From Buxus sempervirens (lineage: Eukaryota > Streptophyta > Magnoliopsida > Buxales > Buxaceae): a stretch of 64,000 nt of DNA. The number at the start of each line of letters is the position of its first letter. Positions within the stretch are counted from its first letter, which is position 1. Of this stretch, positions 1-9,794 are shown piece after piece. The translations under genes were made by a program, and so were the position numbers. The notes below the pieces were generated by a model, which worked only from the letters and a program-made list of their open reading frames with translations, was not told the origin of the DNA and made no database searches. The DNA lies in the NCBI GenBank assembly GCA_947561395.2, contig OX387187.1:41707829-41771828 (forward strand), given 5' to 3'.

Positions 1-1566
1 TAGACCGTGCCCGCCGATCTGATGTAAGTCCTCTATTTTTTTTTTCTTTTATTTCTTTTCCTGTATTTTGACTGTACCTGACAGTTTCCTTTTTTTGCAG
101 CTCCTCCTGTCCCGATTTGATGACGTGGATGTTGGAGTGGCTCGTGAGATGGCGGTACAGGACGCCTTCGATAGAGATCGACGACGTCAGCCCTACCAGT
201 GCTTCCTCGGGAGGCTTGGTAGGGTGATGTACTTAGGAGAGCGCCTGTACTTCCAGCACACCAGCGCACTTCGCATCCCCGTCCCTCCTCCTCCTGTGGG
301 TCTCGACACACTCCTCCCAGGCTTTGATGTAGATCAGTTCGATCATTTCCTGGATGCAAAGGGGCTCACAGTAGCCGGAGATTATGACGAGTGGTTCCAG
401 AGGGTATCTATTGGATGCTTGATGGATCGACCCACTCGTGCTGGGGTGACAGAGATTGGCGGGATCCGTATCCAGATCCATGAGGACACGGTAAGCCTTG
501 TACTCTTCATATTTTTATCCCCTTTTTCTCCCTTATGCATTTCTGACCCTTCTTCTGTTCTTGTTGGCAGGTACACGAGCTGAATACCATTCGGGACCGG
601 TTCAAGAGCCAGCGGGCTGCGATCGATGATATGATCGTGGAGCACGATGCGGTCGTGGCCCAGCGGGATGCCCGGATCAGGGAGCTGGAGGCCTTAGTTG
701 CTGAGCTCCAGTCTAGTCAGGTATCTGGCCTTCTCATATTTTCATTTCTTTCATTTTCCTGTTTCTGCTATTCTGATGTGCTTGTTTGCCTTGTGCAGGG
801 CTCGGTCCCAGATCAGGATATTGCCTTCGAGCATGATTTTCTCATTCCTGACCCGTCTCCTGCTCAGGCTGCGGATCCTGTGGATGTCCCATCTGCTGAC
901 CCGGTGGTAGCTGCTCCTGCGAATCCCATGGCGGATACTCCTGGTGAGTATAGCTTTACTTCTTTGGTTTATCCTGATATTTCAATTTCTGACTTTTTCT
1001 GTTGACCAGATATTACAGCTCCTAGTCCTCCTGCTACTGCTGCCGAGCCTTCTGTGGCTGAGGCTGTCGTGGTTGAGGATTCGGCTGTACCTGAGGCAGC
1101 CCCCCTGCCTGCCGATACTGTCCCTGCTGGCTCTTCATCTCCTATGGTGGTTCCTGACCTTGCTCCTGAGGTCCTTGGTAAGTTTTTTTTTTTTTTTTCT
1201 TCTTCCCTTTTTGGGTTTATCCGGGTACTTCAATGTTTTAATTTTTCTATTGACCCAGATATTTCTGCCCCAGGTCCTTCCTCTGATGCTGCTGGGCCAT
1301 CTGGATCGGCGGGAGTGGAGGCTACTGTAGCTGCGGGCCCGGTCGAGCCGGTTGCTGCGGAGCCAGAGGCTTCTTCTGATTCTGTCCCTGTCCCTTCCCC
1401 TGATACATCGGACTACTGCATCGAGTACCAGCTTCAGTCCTTCATAGGACGGAGACCACGCTACATGGCGGAGCGTCTACTGTCCTACTATAGGCGTCGA
1501 TCATCTCGGGGGAGAGGTCGTAGAGGAGGACGAGGCAGAGGTCGCGGGGATGATCCTGCACAGTAG
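1..1566 (+). CDS. 3' part of an intron-containing gene with coiled coil and RG-rich tail, antisense inside the gypsy element
   Basis: Coding exons fit at 101-490, 571-720, 799-943, 1010-1177 and 1259-1566 (stop TAG 1564-1566), with a further donor at 24 ending an exon that starts left of the window. All introns have GT/AG ends (24-100, 491-570, 721-798, 944-1009, 1178-1258), and the frame is kept across the 80-bp second intron by a matching phase change. The first visible exon encodes a globular segment. The next gives a coiled coil containing ARIRELEALVAEL, and the following exons are Pro/Ala/Ser/acid-rich. The end is Arg/Gly-rich (RGRGRRGGRGRGRG), like RNA-binding RGG tails. I do not recognise the family. 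The ARIRELE motif recurs at the end of the PMD gene at 2052-3765, so the two may be related. Start codon is off window. Introns 4 and 5 and their flanks look tandemly duplicated. Confidence 0.6.
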
Positions 1567-1780
1567 CAGTAGATTAGGATTTTTTTTTCTTTTCATGTAT
1601 TGATCTCATCATTCCTTGTACAAAAACTTGCATATATATATGAAAAAACTTTTTATTCATTCTATCTTGTCTTGCACATCTTCTGCTCTCAATTTTATGC
1701 AATTATGACTTGTACACAGGTAAAACAGGTAAAAATTCGGATTTTTCATCCTTAGCTCTTTTTTTTTGCTGTTTTTCTTT
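1567..1780. other. Intergenic stretch between two antisense genes
   Basis: AT-rich spacer holding the likely 3' UTR of the upstream plus-strand gene (a TATATATATGAAAA stretch near 1631). No coding signal seen. Confidence 0.4.
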
Positions 1781-1922
1781 GTATCCGGTCTGACATACCG
1801 TATACATTGATTGGTCCTTGTATCCGGTATAACATACCGGATACTCATAGCCTCTTGTGTATCCAGTATACTTATCCGGATATTAATAAAGCCTTTTGTA
1901 TCCGGTCTGAGTTACCGGATAC
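1781..1922 (+). repeat. Array 1: four 25-bp palindromes at exact 39-bp period
   Basis: Palindromes start at 1781, 1820, 1859 and 1898, so the period is exactly 39 bp (25-bp palindrome plus 14-bp spacer). Each is an imperfect inverted repeat of the form GTATCCGGT, 7 variable bases, ACCGGATAC. The spacers are unlike one another in sequence. The same unit and period recur at 12436-12577 and 16133-16274. The array ends 12 bp before a TATA box and about 130 bp before the PMD gene ATG, which is where a cis-regulatory cluster would be expected. Confidence 0.9.
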
Positions 1923-1934
1923 GTTAAAAGATGC

Positions 1935-1940
1935 TATAAA
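1935..1940 (+). promoter_or_regulatory. TATA box of the antisense PMD gene
   Basis: TATAAA in the context GCTATAAATGC, 112 bp upstream of the chosen ATG at 2052 and 12 bp after the last palindrome of array 1. Spacing suits a start of transcription near 1965-1970, which would leave a short 5' UTR. Start site not verified. Confidence 0.55.
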
Positions 1941-2051
1941 TGCAACCAGCCTCGGGATTTGAGCATTTTTTACGAGTTTTTGAGTTTAGAAACCCCCTTT
2001 TTCGCCTTTTTCTTCCTCCTCTTGAGTTCTAGCTTGCTCCCGTCAATTCCC

Positions 2052-3765
2052 ATGGAATCCGGATCATTTTCTGCCCCATTATTGTCTGTCCACACTGCCT
2101 CCCCTGCAAAACAACCTTTTAGATCAAAACCCCCAAATCTCACTAGGTACAACCCTGTGGATTCCTTTTACACAAGGTGGGTTAACTCTATGACCCTAGA
2201 TGAGGAGGGGAGATGGGGTACTACTAATCTAGGCCACATCCTGCTTATTCCCAAGGTTCCCTTCAGGTGGGAGATTATAGAGGCTATGATTGGTCATTGG
2301 GTTCCTGACCTCAACTTGTTCCGTTTCGGGAATCATGAGATGACCCCAACCATTGAGGAGGTGGAAACCATCCTGGGCTTGAGGTTTGATGAGAAGGTGG
2401 TGAATCCACCTCTTAGGCCCAGTTACAAAAAAGAAGCTTCTACATTCTTGGGCATAGGGAAGAAGGACTTGGGGGATTCTGACACCCTTTTGACCCTATC
2501 TAAGGCCTTTTTGACTGAGAAGCTTTTGAGGGGGGAATATAAGGAGGCCCGGTTCAACGCCTTGACCTTGATTGTGGTCAACAAGTTACTTTTCCCACGG
2601 GAGGATGACGAGGTGGACTTGGCCTTGATCTCAGTGATATGCCAGGTTAAGGAGCGGGAGAGGTTGGCCCCTATGATTTTGGCTGGGATGTATCAGGCCT
2701 TGACCGACTGCTACAATAGGAAGTCGAAACGCTTCCTAGCATGTGCCCAAATCCTGCAGGTAAAAAAAATTTTTTTTTTTATTTCTTTTTTTCTTGCTTT
2801 TTGGCTTTCTTTTTGCCTTTTTTGCTTTTTTTTTTTATATTTTTTTTAACAATGTGCTGACATATCTCTCTTCCTTTGCAGCTTTGGCTATTTGATCATT
2901 TGAGCCAGATTGAAGAGATCAATCGACACTTCTTCCCGAGTCTAAAAGTCCCCCTCTTGATGAGCAACAGGGGTGCCCCGATATTCCAGGGGGCAAACAG
3001 CGCTGGTTCACTTTCTTGGGCTCACTTCAGGAGGACCAGGTGAGATGGCCTGGCACTTATCAGCCCAATGCAGCGACAGTGATTAGCTTCCGTGATCGCA
3101 ACTTTCTGATCCTAGCGGGCCTGAAGCATGCAGTGCTGTATCTTCCTCTGCGGGTCCTTCGTCAGTTCCGTGCGACCCAGGGGATTATCATCCCATGTGG
3201 ATATGAGGATCGTCTTGGGCCCCTTTCTATGAAGCTGAATGCCTGGTTGATGAAGGAGTGGTCCTATGTCCGCTTCATGCATGGTCCAGTCTTCTCAGAA
3301 GCCCATGTGAAGGATTATCTCTTCTGGATCAAGGAACAGATACAGACTCAGGCCCCGGTACCCGAAGATCCTCCTGTAGTCTTGGCTCCCACTTATGAGG
3401 ACATTCTAGAGTCTGAGCGGGCTTCTCATAAGCGGCTTCAGCAGATATGGGTACGGGAAGCCCAGGAGCTCAGGATACAGGGCACTTATCTGGAGAGGCA
3501 ACTTGAGGAGCAGATCTCACGCCGTATTGCCATGGAAGAGAAGCTGGAGGAGCAGAGGCAGGCCCGTTGCTTCGAGGTCCGTATGATCCGGCAGAAGTAC
3601 CAGGCTGCTTTGGCCAGCCTTAGGAGTATGAGGATCAAGCAAGCCCTTTCAGATGAGGTCATTTCCTTCCTGAGTGATCCCGCTGCAGAGGGGGCTTCAG
3701 GAGTCATTGCAGCTCAGGCAGCTCGGATTCGGGAGCTTGAGGAGCGGCTAGGGGACAGAGATTAG
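2052..3765 (+). CDS. Plant mobile domain (PMD)-like protein gene, antisense in gypsy element, probably frameshifted
   Basis: The start is ATG 2052 (context TCCCATGG). An upstream open frame to 1959 is ignored because it would place coding sequence in the UTR just after the TATA box. Exon 1 is 2052-2759 (236 codons), the intron is 2760-2881 (GTAAAA...TTTGCAG), and exon 2 runs on to TAG 3763-3765. Residues about 82-115 (HWVPDLNLFRFGNHEMTPTI onward) resemble the conserved start of the plant mobile domain of MAIN/MAIL1 and many transposons. The C-terminal third is a predicted coiled coil ending in ARIRELEERLGDRD. Exon 2 begins in one frame (LWLFDHLSQIEEINRHFF) but the rest (RWFTFLGSLQEDQVRW onward) is in another, so a 1-base indel seems to lie between about 2913 and 2990. 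An alternative acceptor at 2970 would bypass it but skip conserved-looking sequence. Cellular PMD proteins act in gene and transposon silencing; the role here is unknown. Confidence 0.65.
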
Positions 3766-3846
3766 CTTTATTTCCTGCACATTTTTCTTTCATACCTTTG
3801 TACGAAATTGAACTCCAATAGTGAAAAGCCAAAGTATTCAATTCAA

Positions 3847-3852
3847 AATAAA
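3847..3852 (+). terminator. Candidate poly(A) signal of the PMD gene
   Basis: AATAAA lies 82 bases after the PMD stop codon, in a T/A-rich context. Plant signals are loose, so this is suggestive only. Confidence 0.4.
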
Positions 3853-4677
3853 ATTTTTATATTATTGGCCTCAGAATGCTCAGATGCTTGTAAAAACAAA
3901 GGTTTTATGAAAAGTATTTGATTTCTCATCACTGGCCAAAGTATAATTTTTCCTTTTTATATTTTTTTTTTTGTATTTTTTGAAATTTGGTCCATGCACT
4001 TAATCACCTATAATCAAAGGAATTAAAACCAGGTTAAATAATGAAAAGGGTAGTCCACAAAATACTGAGGGATCAGAACCGTCCATCTTAGGACCTTTAG
4101 AGTCATCCCCAACTACCAAAACTGCCCCATTCTGCTCATGCCAACTTTGCTTAAGGCTCAGATCCCCATGATCAACTCAACCTCTGATTTTCTTTCATTT
4201 TTCTTATTTTTTTCTTTTTGCCTTTTTGCCAATATTGCCCCTAGCGCCAGTTACGGTTTTCACTAGGGCCGGCTTCTGAATTCCGTCATCACCCATCTTA
4301 CTCTGATATTTGAATGAACAAGCTAAGATCACCGAGGGCTTAAAAATAGGACGAAATAAAGGCTAGGTTTATGAAAGAAAGGGTATTAAAGGCCCAAAAA
4401 TTTCAAAGGTGGAAATAGGTCAACCGGACTTACAGTCATGATGAATTTAACCCTTTTCCCCCAAATTGCATTTTTTTCACACTTGGCTTTCATTTGCCAT
4501 TTCCATTGCTTTTCCTCTCTTTTTCTTTTTCTTTCCTTACTTTGCCCCAATTTAAGACTGTAAATCCGGTTTGGGTTTATCAAAGAAACGAACCGGCTCA
4601 ACTTGGCTAAACTAGGGATTTGAATTTTGAAGGAAATAAAGAAAAATGGCCTCGGATCCTTTCCTAGAAATATTCAC
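3853..4677. other. Non-coding stretch between convergent PMD gene and pol
   Basis: About 0.8 kb without coding signal, T-rich on the plus strand. Plus-strand PMD transcription and minus-strand pol transcription converge here, so overlapping transcripts are possible. Nothing else recognised. Confidence 0.5.
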
Positions 4678-7226
4678 TCAAGGGAAATACCTTTTTACCG
4701 CATCAGAGTTAATGGGCTCAGGAAAATCTGACCCATCCATTTCTGCTAAGATGAGTGCACCCCCTGACAGGACCTTTTTGACGACATATGGGCCTTCCCA
4801 ATTGGGCTTGAACTTACTATGAGGATCTTCCAAAAATGGTAGAATTTTCTTTAGCACCAGGTTTCCTTCTTGGAAAGTTCTGGGCCTCACTTTCTTATTG
4901 TAAGCCCGGGCCATTCTCTTCTGGTACAACTGTCCATGGCAAAGCGCTTTCAATCGTTTTTCTTCTATCAGGTTAAGTTGATCATGTCTCGACTGGACCC
5001 ATTCGGCTTCTTCTAGTTCTGCTTCCATGAGCACTCAGAGTGAGGGGATCTCTACTTCCACAGGCAAGACTGCTTCCATTCCATAGACTAGGGAGTACGG
5101 GGTTGCCCCAGTTGAAGTCCGGATCGAGGTTCGGTAGAGCAAGTGGAAGATGATAAGACTCGAATCCCCGTATACGTCAAGTTCCTCTACTCCATGATCC
5201 ATGGCTGCTTGCAATCCGATTATGCATGCTTCATATTCTGCTATGTTATTGGTGCACTGGAATCTCAGCTTTACTGCAATTGGGATATGTGAACCATCTG
5301 GTTTAACCAAGACTGCCCCTATTCCGTTCCCATTCATATTGGCGGCCCCATCAAAGAACATCTGCCAAGAACCCTCACTGTCCTCCTCTTCAGTGTACAG
5401 AATTGCCTCATCTGGGAAGTTGGTCTTCAAGGGTTGATATTCTGGCAGAGGATGTGCAGCCAGGTGATCAGCTATGGCTTGACCCTTGATCGCCTTCTGG
5501 GTGATGTATGTGAGGTCAAACTCGGACAGTAGCAGTTGCCACTTTGCCGTCCTGCCAGTCAGTGCCGGTTTCTCAAATAAATATTTCAGCGGGTCCATCC
5601 GGGATATCAACAGTGTGGAGCGACTAAGGAAATAATGCCTTAGCCTCTGAGTGGCCCACACTAGAGCACAGCAAGTCTTTTCCAATGGTGAGTATTTGGC
5701 TTCATATTCTGTGAATTTTTTACTCAGATAGTAAATTGCCCTTTCTTTTCTACCAGTCTCATCATGCTGCCCCAAGACACATCCTATCGACGTTTCCAAT
5801 ACTGACAAGTACAGGATCAGCAGTCTTCCTGGAGTTGGTGGCACTAGCACAAGTGGGTTCAGCAAATACCTCTTTATTGTGTCAAATGCCTGCTGGCAGT
5901 CCTCATTCCAGACCGTAGGGTTATCTTTCCTCAAAAGTTTGAAAATTGGTTCACAGATAGCAGTGAGCTGTGCTATGAACCGGCTTATGTATTGAATCCT
6001 TCCAAGAAAGCCCCTGACCTCCTTCTCGGTTCTGGGTGCTGGCATTTCAATTATGGCCTTGGCTTTAGCCGGGTCAATTTCAATTCCCCTTCGACTCACT
6101 ATAAACCCCAGTAACTTCCCTGATGTAGCCCCAAAGACGCACTTAGCCGGGTTAAGCCGTAGACTGTACTTCCTGAGCCGATCAAACACTTTCTTCAGAT
6201 TGATCAAGTGGTCCTCCTCTTTGCATGATTTGGCAATCATATCATCCACGTAGACCTCCATCTCCTTATGGATCATGTCATGGAATAGTGCAGTCATGGC
6301 CCGCTGATATGTTGCCCCGGCATTCTTGAGTCCGAATAGCATGACTGTATAGTGGAATGTGCCCCAAGGTGTGATAAATGCTGTTTTTTCTTGATCCTCC
6401 TTAGCCATCTTGATCTGATTATATCCCGAGAAACCATCCATGAAGGAAAACAGGCTATGTACCACAGTATTATCTACCAGAATGTCGATGTGTGGAAGTG
6501 GAAAATCGTCCTTTGGGCTTGCCCTGTTTAAGTCTCTATAATCCACACACATTCGGACTTTTCCGTCCTTCTTGGGTACCGGCACTGTGTTTGCGAGCCA
6601 CTCAGGGTACGTAGAGACTGCCAAAAATCCGGCTTGAAATTGTTTGACCACTTCGTCCTTGACCTTTAAGGTCCATTCAGGCTTCAATCTTCTCAGCTTC
6701 TGCTTAATCGGCTTAACCCCTGGCAAAATTGGCAACTTGTGCACCACCATGTCAGTGTCCAACCCTGGCATGTCCCGATACGACCAAGCAAACACATCCT
6801 TGTAATCTGCCAAGAATTGTGACATTTCATTTTTCTGCACATCAGACAAGCATGACCCGATTTTCACAATTTTTGGGTCCTCTTTGGTCCCAAGATTTAT
6901 GGATATGGTCTCCTCAATATTAGGTTGGACCCCCTTTTCATGACGTTCCAATTGGTATTCAATTTCTTTTGGAACGTCTTCTTCTTCGACCTCGGTCTCT
7001 TCTTCGACCCCCATGAGATCAAAGTCGAGCTCAAGGTCGAAGTCATATTCAACCTGGTCTAATTCGGTCTGATTATATGGTTCATAAGTGGTTTGGACCT
7101 TTTTGAAAAAATTAAATTTCCTAGAAAAAATAGAAAAATCTTTTTGGGTTTTTTGTGGGCCTTCTAAACATAATTCCCCTGAAGACGAAGGCCCATTAGA
7201 ACCTTCAGGGAAATGGCAATCCACTA
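4678..7226 (-). pseudogene. gypsy pol: RT, RNase H, second RNase H, truncated integrase
   Basis: The open frame runs from about 7226 down to a TGA at 5035-5037, then continues in the same frame to 4678. Reverse transcriptase shows YVDD at 6252-6241 (residues 325-328 of the open frame), with FSGYNQIKM and LFGLKNAGATYQRAM around it. Next come a degenerate RNase H connection domain and the archaeal-type RNase H (FFDGAANMNGNGIGAVL near 5360-5310). After VYGDSSLII the sequence jumps directly to YRTSIRTSTGATPYSLVYGM, which is normally near the end of the integrase core. The rest of RNase H, the zinc-binding domain and the D,D,E core are missing (junction about 5140-5160). The TGA replaces what is probably CGA (Arg) in the family. 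The final segment is the integrase C-terminal domain (KKILPFLEDPHSKFKPNWEG). The frame joins the upstream gag-pro frame through a 9-A run. Confidence 0.9.
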
Positions 7227-9794
7227 TTGGAGTTTTTTTTTGGAAGCCACGTCAGTTTGCCGAACTAACGCTGCTTCAAAGGTAAGGGGAGTTTCCTCCC
7301 AATTGTTCAATACAAAATTTTTGGGAGCAGGGGAAATAGGGAAAGTCTGCTCCTCAAGCCCAGCATCCGATGCCATCATCACCGGGTGGGTACTGCCCTT
7401 TTCTGCTACGGGGCCCAATCCAGAAATGACCTCTTCCGGAATCTTTACTGCGGCCCAGTCAATGAACGGCAGGCCCATGTCACTGTCAGTCTTTTCGCCT
7501 TCAGTCATGGCGAAGAAGGCACCAACATCTTCAGAAAAGTCCACCTGTTGCTCGGGCTGTGGCCCAGGCCCATTTGCTGCTCTCAGTATTGGAGAGGGGT
7601 TATAGGGTTGTAGGGCCGAAACAAAAGGCTTTTGAAATGGGTTGATGTTGTAGTAGGGAGGCTTGGACTGGTCCATGGGAGGAGAAATTTGGATTGTGTA
7701 GAAGGGTTTTGGAAAATTCTCCCTTAGATGAGGGAGTTTTCCTCTGCTTCTGCTCTCCCCTTCTTCATGTTTCATTCTTCTCCATCCTCTGGGCTTGAAG
7801 CCCAACCCTACCTTGGGGATCAGTTTCTTAGCTGTGATTGGCTCCACCATCCCCTGCAGGTTGATCCCCAGGCCTTTCCCTGGGTGAAAGTGGTATTTCT
7901 CCATCACTTTCTTGACCATTTTTTCTGCAGTGGTCCCCTTTTCCTTCTTTTTCTCACACCCCCCAGGTATGTAATTGACCGCCTCAAATTGGAATGAGTG
8001 GAATGCAATCTTGTCGACAGTTAGGTCCACATTGATCAAGGGTACATCAGGTGACACGATGGGCGGCACCAAGTTTTCGGCTAGGACTGTTATCACCCTT
8101 TGCCCTCTTATATATTTCACTCTTTGGTGGAGCGTGGATGGTATTGCCCTAGCCGAATGTATCCATGGCCTTCCTAGGAGCAGATTGAAGGCTGCTGGTA
8201 TATCCATCACTTCAAATGTGATGTTAAAGATATTCGGCCCAATTGTGACCGGCAGTTCAATCTCCCCTAGGGAGTGGGTCTTGGAGCTATCAAAAGCCCT
8301 CACTATCCGCCCATTTCGTTTGATCCTTGACTGGTCCAAACCCAGCTTGGTAAAAGTGATTAACGGGCAAACGTTTAATGCCGACCCGTTGTCAATTAAA
8401 ACCCGTGCAATCATGCAGCCCTTACAAAGCACAGTGATGTGCAAAGGGTCCACATGATAACACCCACCTGGGCTGATCTCACCCTCTGAGAAACTTATCA
8501 CATTATGTGACAAGATTTGACCAACCATTTTACCAAGCTGGTCTGGATCAATGGTCTGGGATACATGTGCACTCTGTAGCACCCTTAACAATGCATCCCT
8601 ATGCTTTTCGGAATTCAGCAAAAGGCCCAGTATTGAAATCTGGGCCGGGACCTTGTTTAGCTGATCCACAAGATTGAATTCACTCTTTTTTATTATTTTT
8701 ATGAGGTCAGCTGCCTCATTTTCTGCACCCTGGGGGGTGTCTTCTCCCACTTTATTTTTTCCTTTTTGTTTTCTTTTTTCATTTTCTTTTTCTGCTTCTG
8801 TCTCCTTCTCTTCACCCCCTGCACATCTCCCTGACCTCGTCATGAGGTTCACCTCCTCCTGGTTCTGGTTCCTGACCATTGGAACCGTAGCCGTGATTCC
8901 CTCGCTGTAGTTCCATGGTACAGCGGCCTCAGAATAGGCTAATTTAGGGATGTTAACCACTAGTGGCTGGAGTTTGGACCGGGATGTATGGGCCAGTTTA
9001 GGGATAGTTTGGGCTGGCTGCACATTTACAACCAAGGGTTGAAGTTTGGATTTGGTGGGGACAGAAGAAGTGATGGAAGCAGTGGTGGGGTCAAGATTGA
9101 TGACCAGTGGAGCCTTGGACGGCTTGGATGGAGAATAAGTGGGTGGACTGCAATTAAAGACCAATGTGGGCCTTGCAGTATTCATCTGGGTCATAAGAGA
9201 TGAGACCCGGCTTAAAGAGGAACTTATGTCCTCAGCAGCTATATTGTTTTTTTGGGAGACCATGTTGATCTCCTCTTCTTCCTCTTCTGGGAAAAATCGG
9301 ACCTGGACTGTAGTCCCCACAGGTGCTATAAGCTGAGATGGGTCAAAGGCCCTTCTCGTGGTGGATATGGCAGTGATGGAGTTGGATGGGCCTACCCCAT
9401 TGTGGTACGGCAGAGGGTTCTGCCCAATATCATTTCCCGACGGGGCGGGTGCAGCAGTGTTAAAGACCAAAGCCTTCTGGTCCAACAGGTCCTGGACCGC
9501 ATGCTTCAGCACCCAGCAGTTATCTGTAGAGTGCCCTGGTGCACCCATGTGGAAGTCACAGGTGGCTGCCGGATCATAATTCCTCCCCTTCGGGGCATTT
9601 GGGTTAGGCTCCTTCAGAGTCAAGTATTCCCCTTTCAACAGGGTTGGCAGTAGTTGGGACAGAGATATCGGGAGAGGAGTGAAGACTCGGTTCTTCCTTG
9701 CTGTGAACCAGGCATCCCGCTCCTCCTTAGTAAAGGCCCTCCTTGTGTTAGCTGGCACAGAGGGAGAGAAGTTGACATTCAGCGGGGTCTGGTA
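7224..9794 (-). CDS. gypsy gag C-terminal region, aspartic protease and G-patch-like segment
   Basis: This frame is continuous with gag apart from a TAG at 9795-9797. It starts with a zinc-knuckle-like CDFHMGAPGHSTDNC (C-x2-H-x5-H-x4-C), passes low-complexity Pro/Ser/Lys/Glu-rich linkers, and reaches the retroviral-type protease with VLIDNGSALNV (near 8400-8370; the catalytic motif is D-N-G-S instead of D-T/S-G). It continues with FNLLLGRPWIH and a glycine-rich GKGLGINLQGMVEP segment (near 7895-7840) that resembles the G-patch seen in Tat-type elements. It ends at TAG 7226-7224 just after a 9-A run, where a slip of -1 would enter the pol frame. The protease half is uninterrupted, but because gag is broken upstream the product is unlikely to be made from this copy. 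Confidence 0.85.
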   Translation of the reverse strand, partial: YQTPLNVNFSPSVPANTRRAFTKEERDAWFTARKNRVFTPLPISLSQLLPTLLKGEYLTLKEPNPNAPKGRNYDPAATCDFHMGAPGHSTDNCWVLKHAVQDLLDQKALVFNTAAPAPSGNDIGQNPLPYHNGVGPSNSITAISTTRRAFDPSQLIAPVGTTVQVRFFPEEEEEEINMVSQKNNIAAEDISSSLSRVSSLMTQMNTARPTLVFNCSPPTYSPSKPSKAPLVINLDPTTASITSSVPTKSKLQPLVVNVQPAQTIPKLAHTSRSKLQPLVVNIPKLAYSEAAVPWNYSEGITATVPMVRNQNQEEVNLMTRSGRCAGGEEKETEAEKENEKRKQKGKNKVGEDTPQGAENEAADLIKIIKKSEFNLVDQLNKVPAQISILGLLLNSEKHRDALLRVLQSAHVSQTIDPDQLGKMVGQILSHNVISFSEGEISPGGCYHVDPLHITVLCKGCMIARVLIDNGSALNVCPLITFTKLGLDQSRIKRNGRIVRAFDSSKTHSLGEIELPVTIGPNIFNITFEVMDIPAAFNLLLGRPWIHSARAIPSTLHQRVKYIRGQRVITVLAENLVPPIVSPDVPLINVDLTVDKIAFHSFQFEAVNYIPGGCEKKKEKGTTAEKMVKKVMEKYHFHPGKGLGINLQGMVEPITAKKLIPKVGLGFKPRGWRRMKHEEGESRSRGKLPHLRENFPKPFYTIQISPPMDQSKPPYYNINPFQKPFVSALQPYNPSPILRAANGPGPQPEQQVDFSEDVGAFFAMTEGEKTDSDMGLPFIDWAAVKIPEEVISGLGPVAEKGSTHPVMMASDAGLEEQTFPISPAPKNFVLNNWEETPLTFEAALVRQTDVASKKKLQ
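7227..7250 (-). promoter_or_regulatory. A9 run at gag-pro/pol boundary: slippery site or 1-base deletion
   Basis: On the minus strand the codons read TCC AAA AAA AAA CTC CAA TAG. A -1 slip on the nine A residues gives ACT CCA ATA GTG and enters the long pol frame. This could be a programmed -1 frameshift signal or a length mutation in a homopolymer; a sequencing error is also possible. I did not identify a clear pseudoknot downstream. Confidence 0.4.

Noticed and set aside
1781-1922. CRISPR-like look of the regularly spaced palindromes
   Set aside because: The sequence is plant nuclear DNA inside a retrotransposon, each array has only four units, the spacers are 14 bp, and no cas genes exist. 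Described as a cis-regulatory type array instead.
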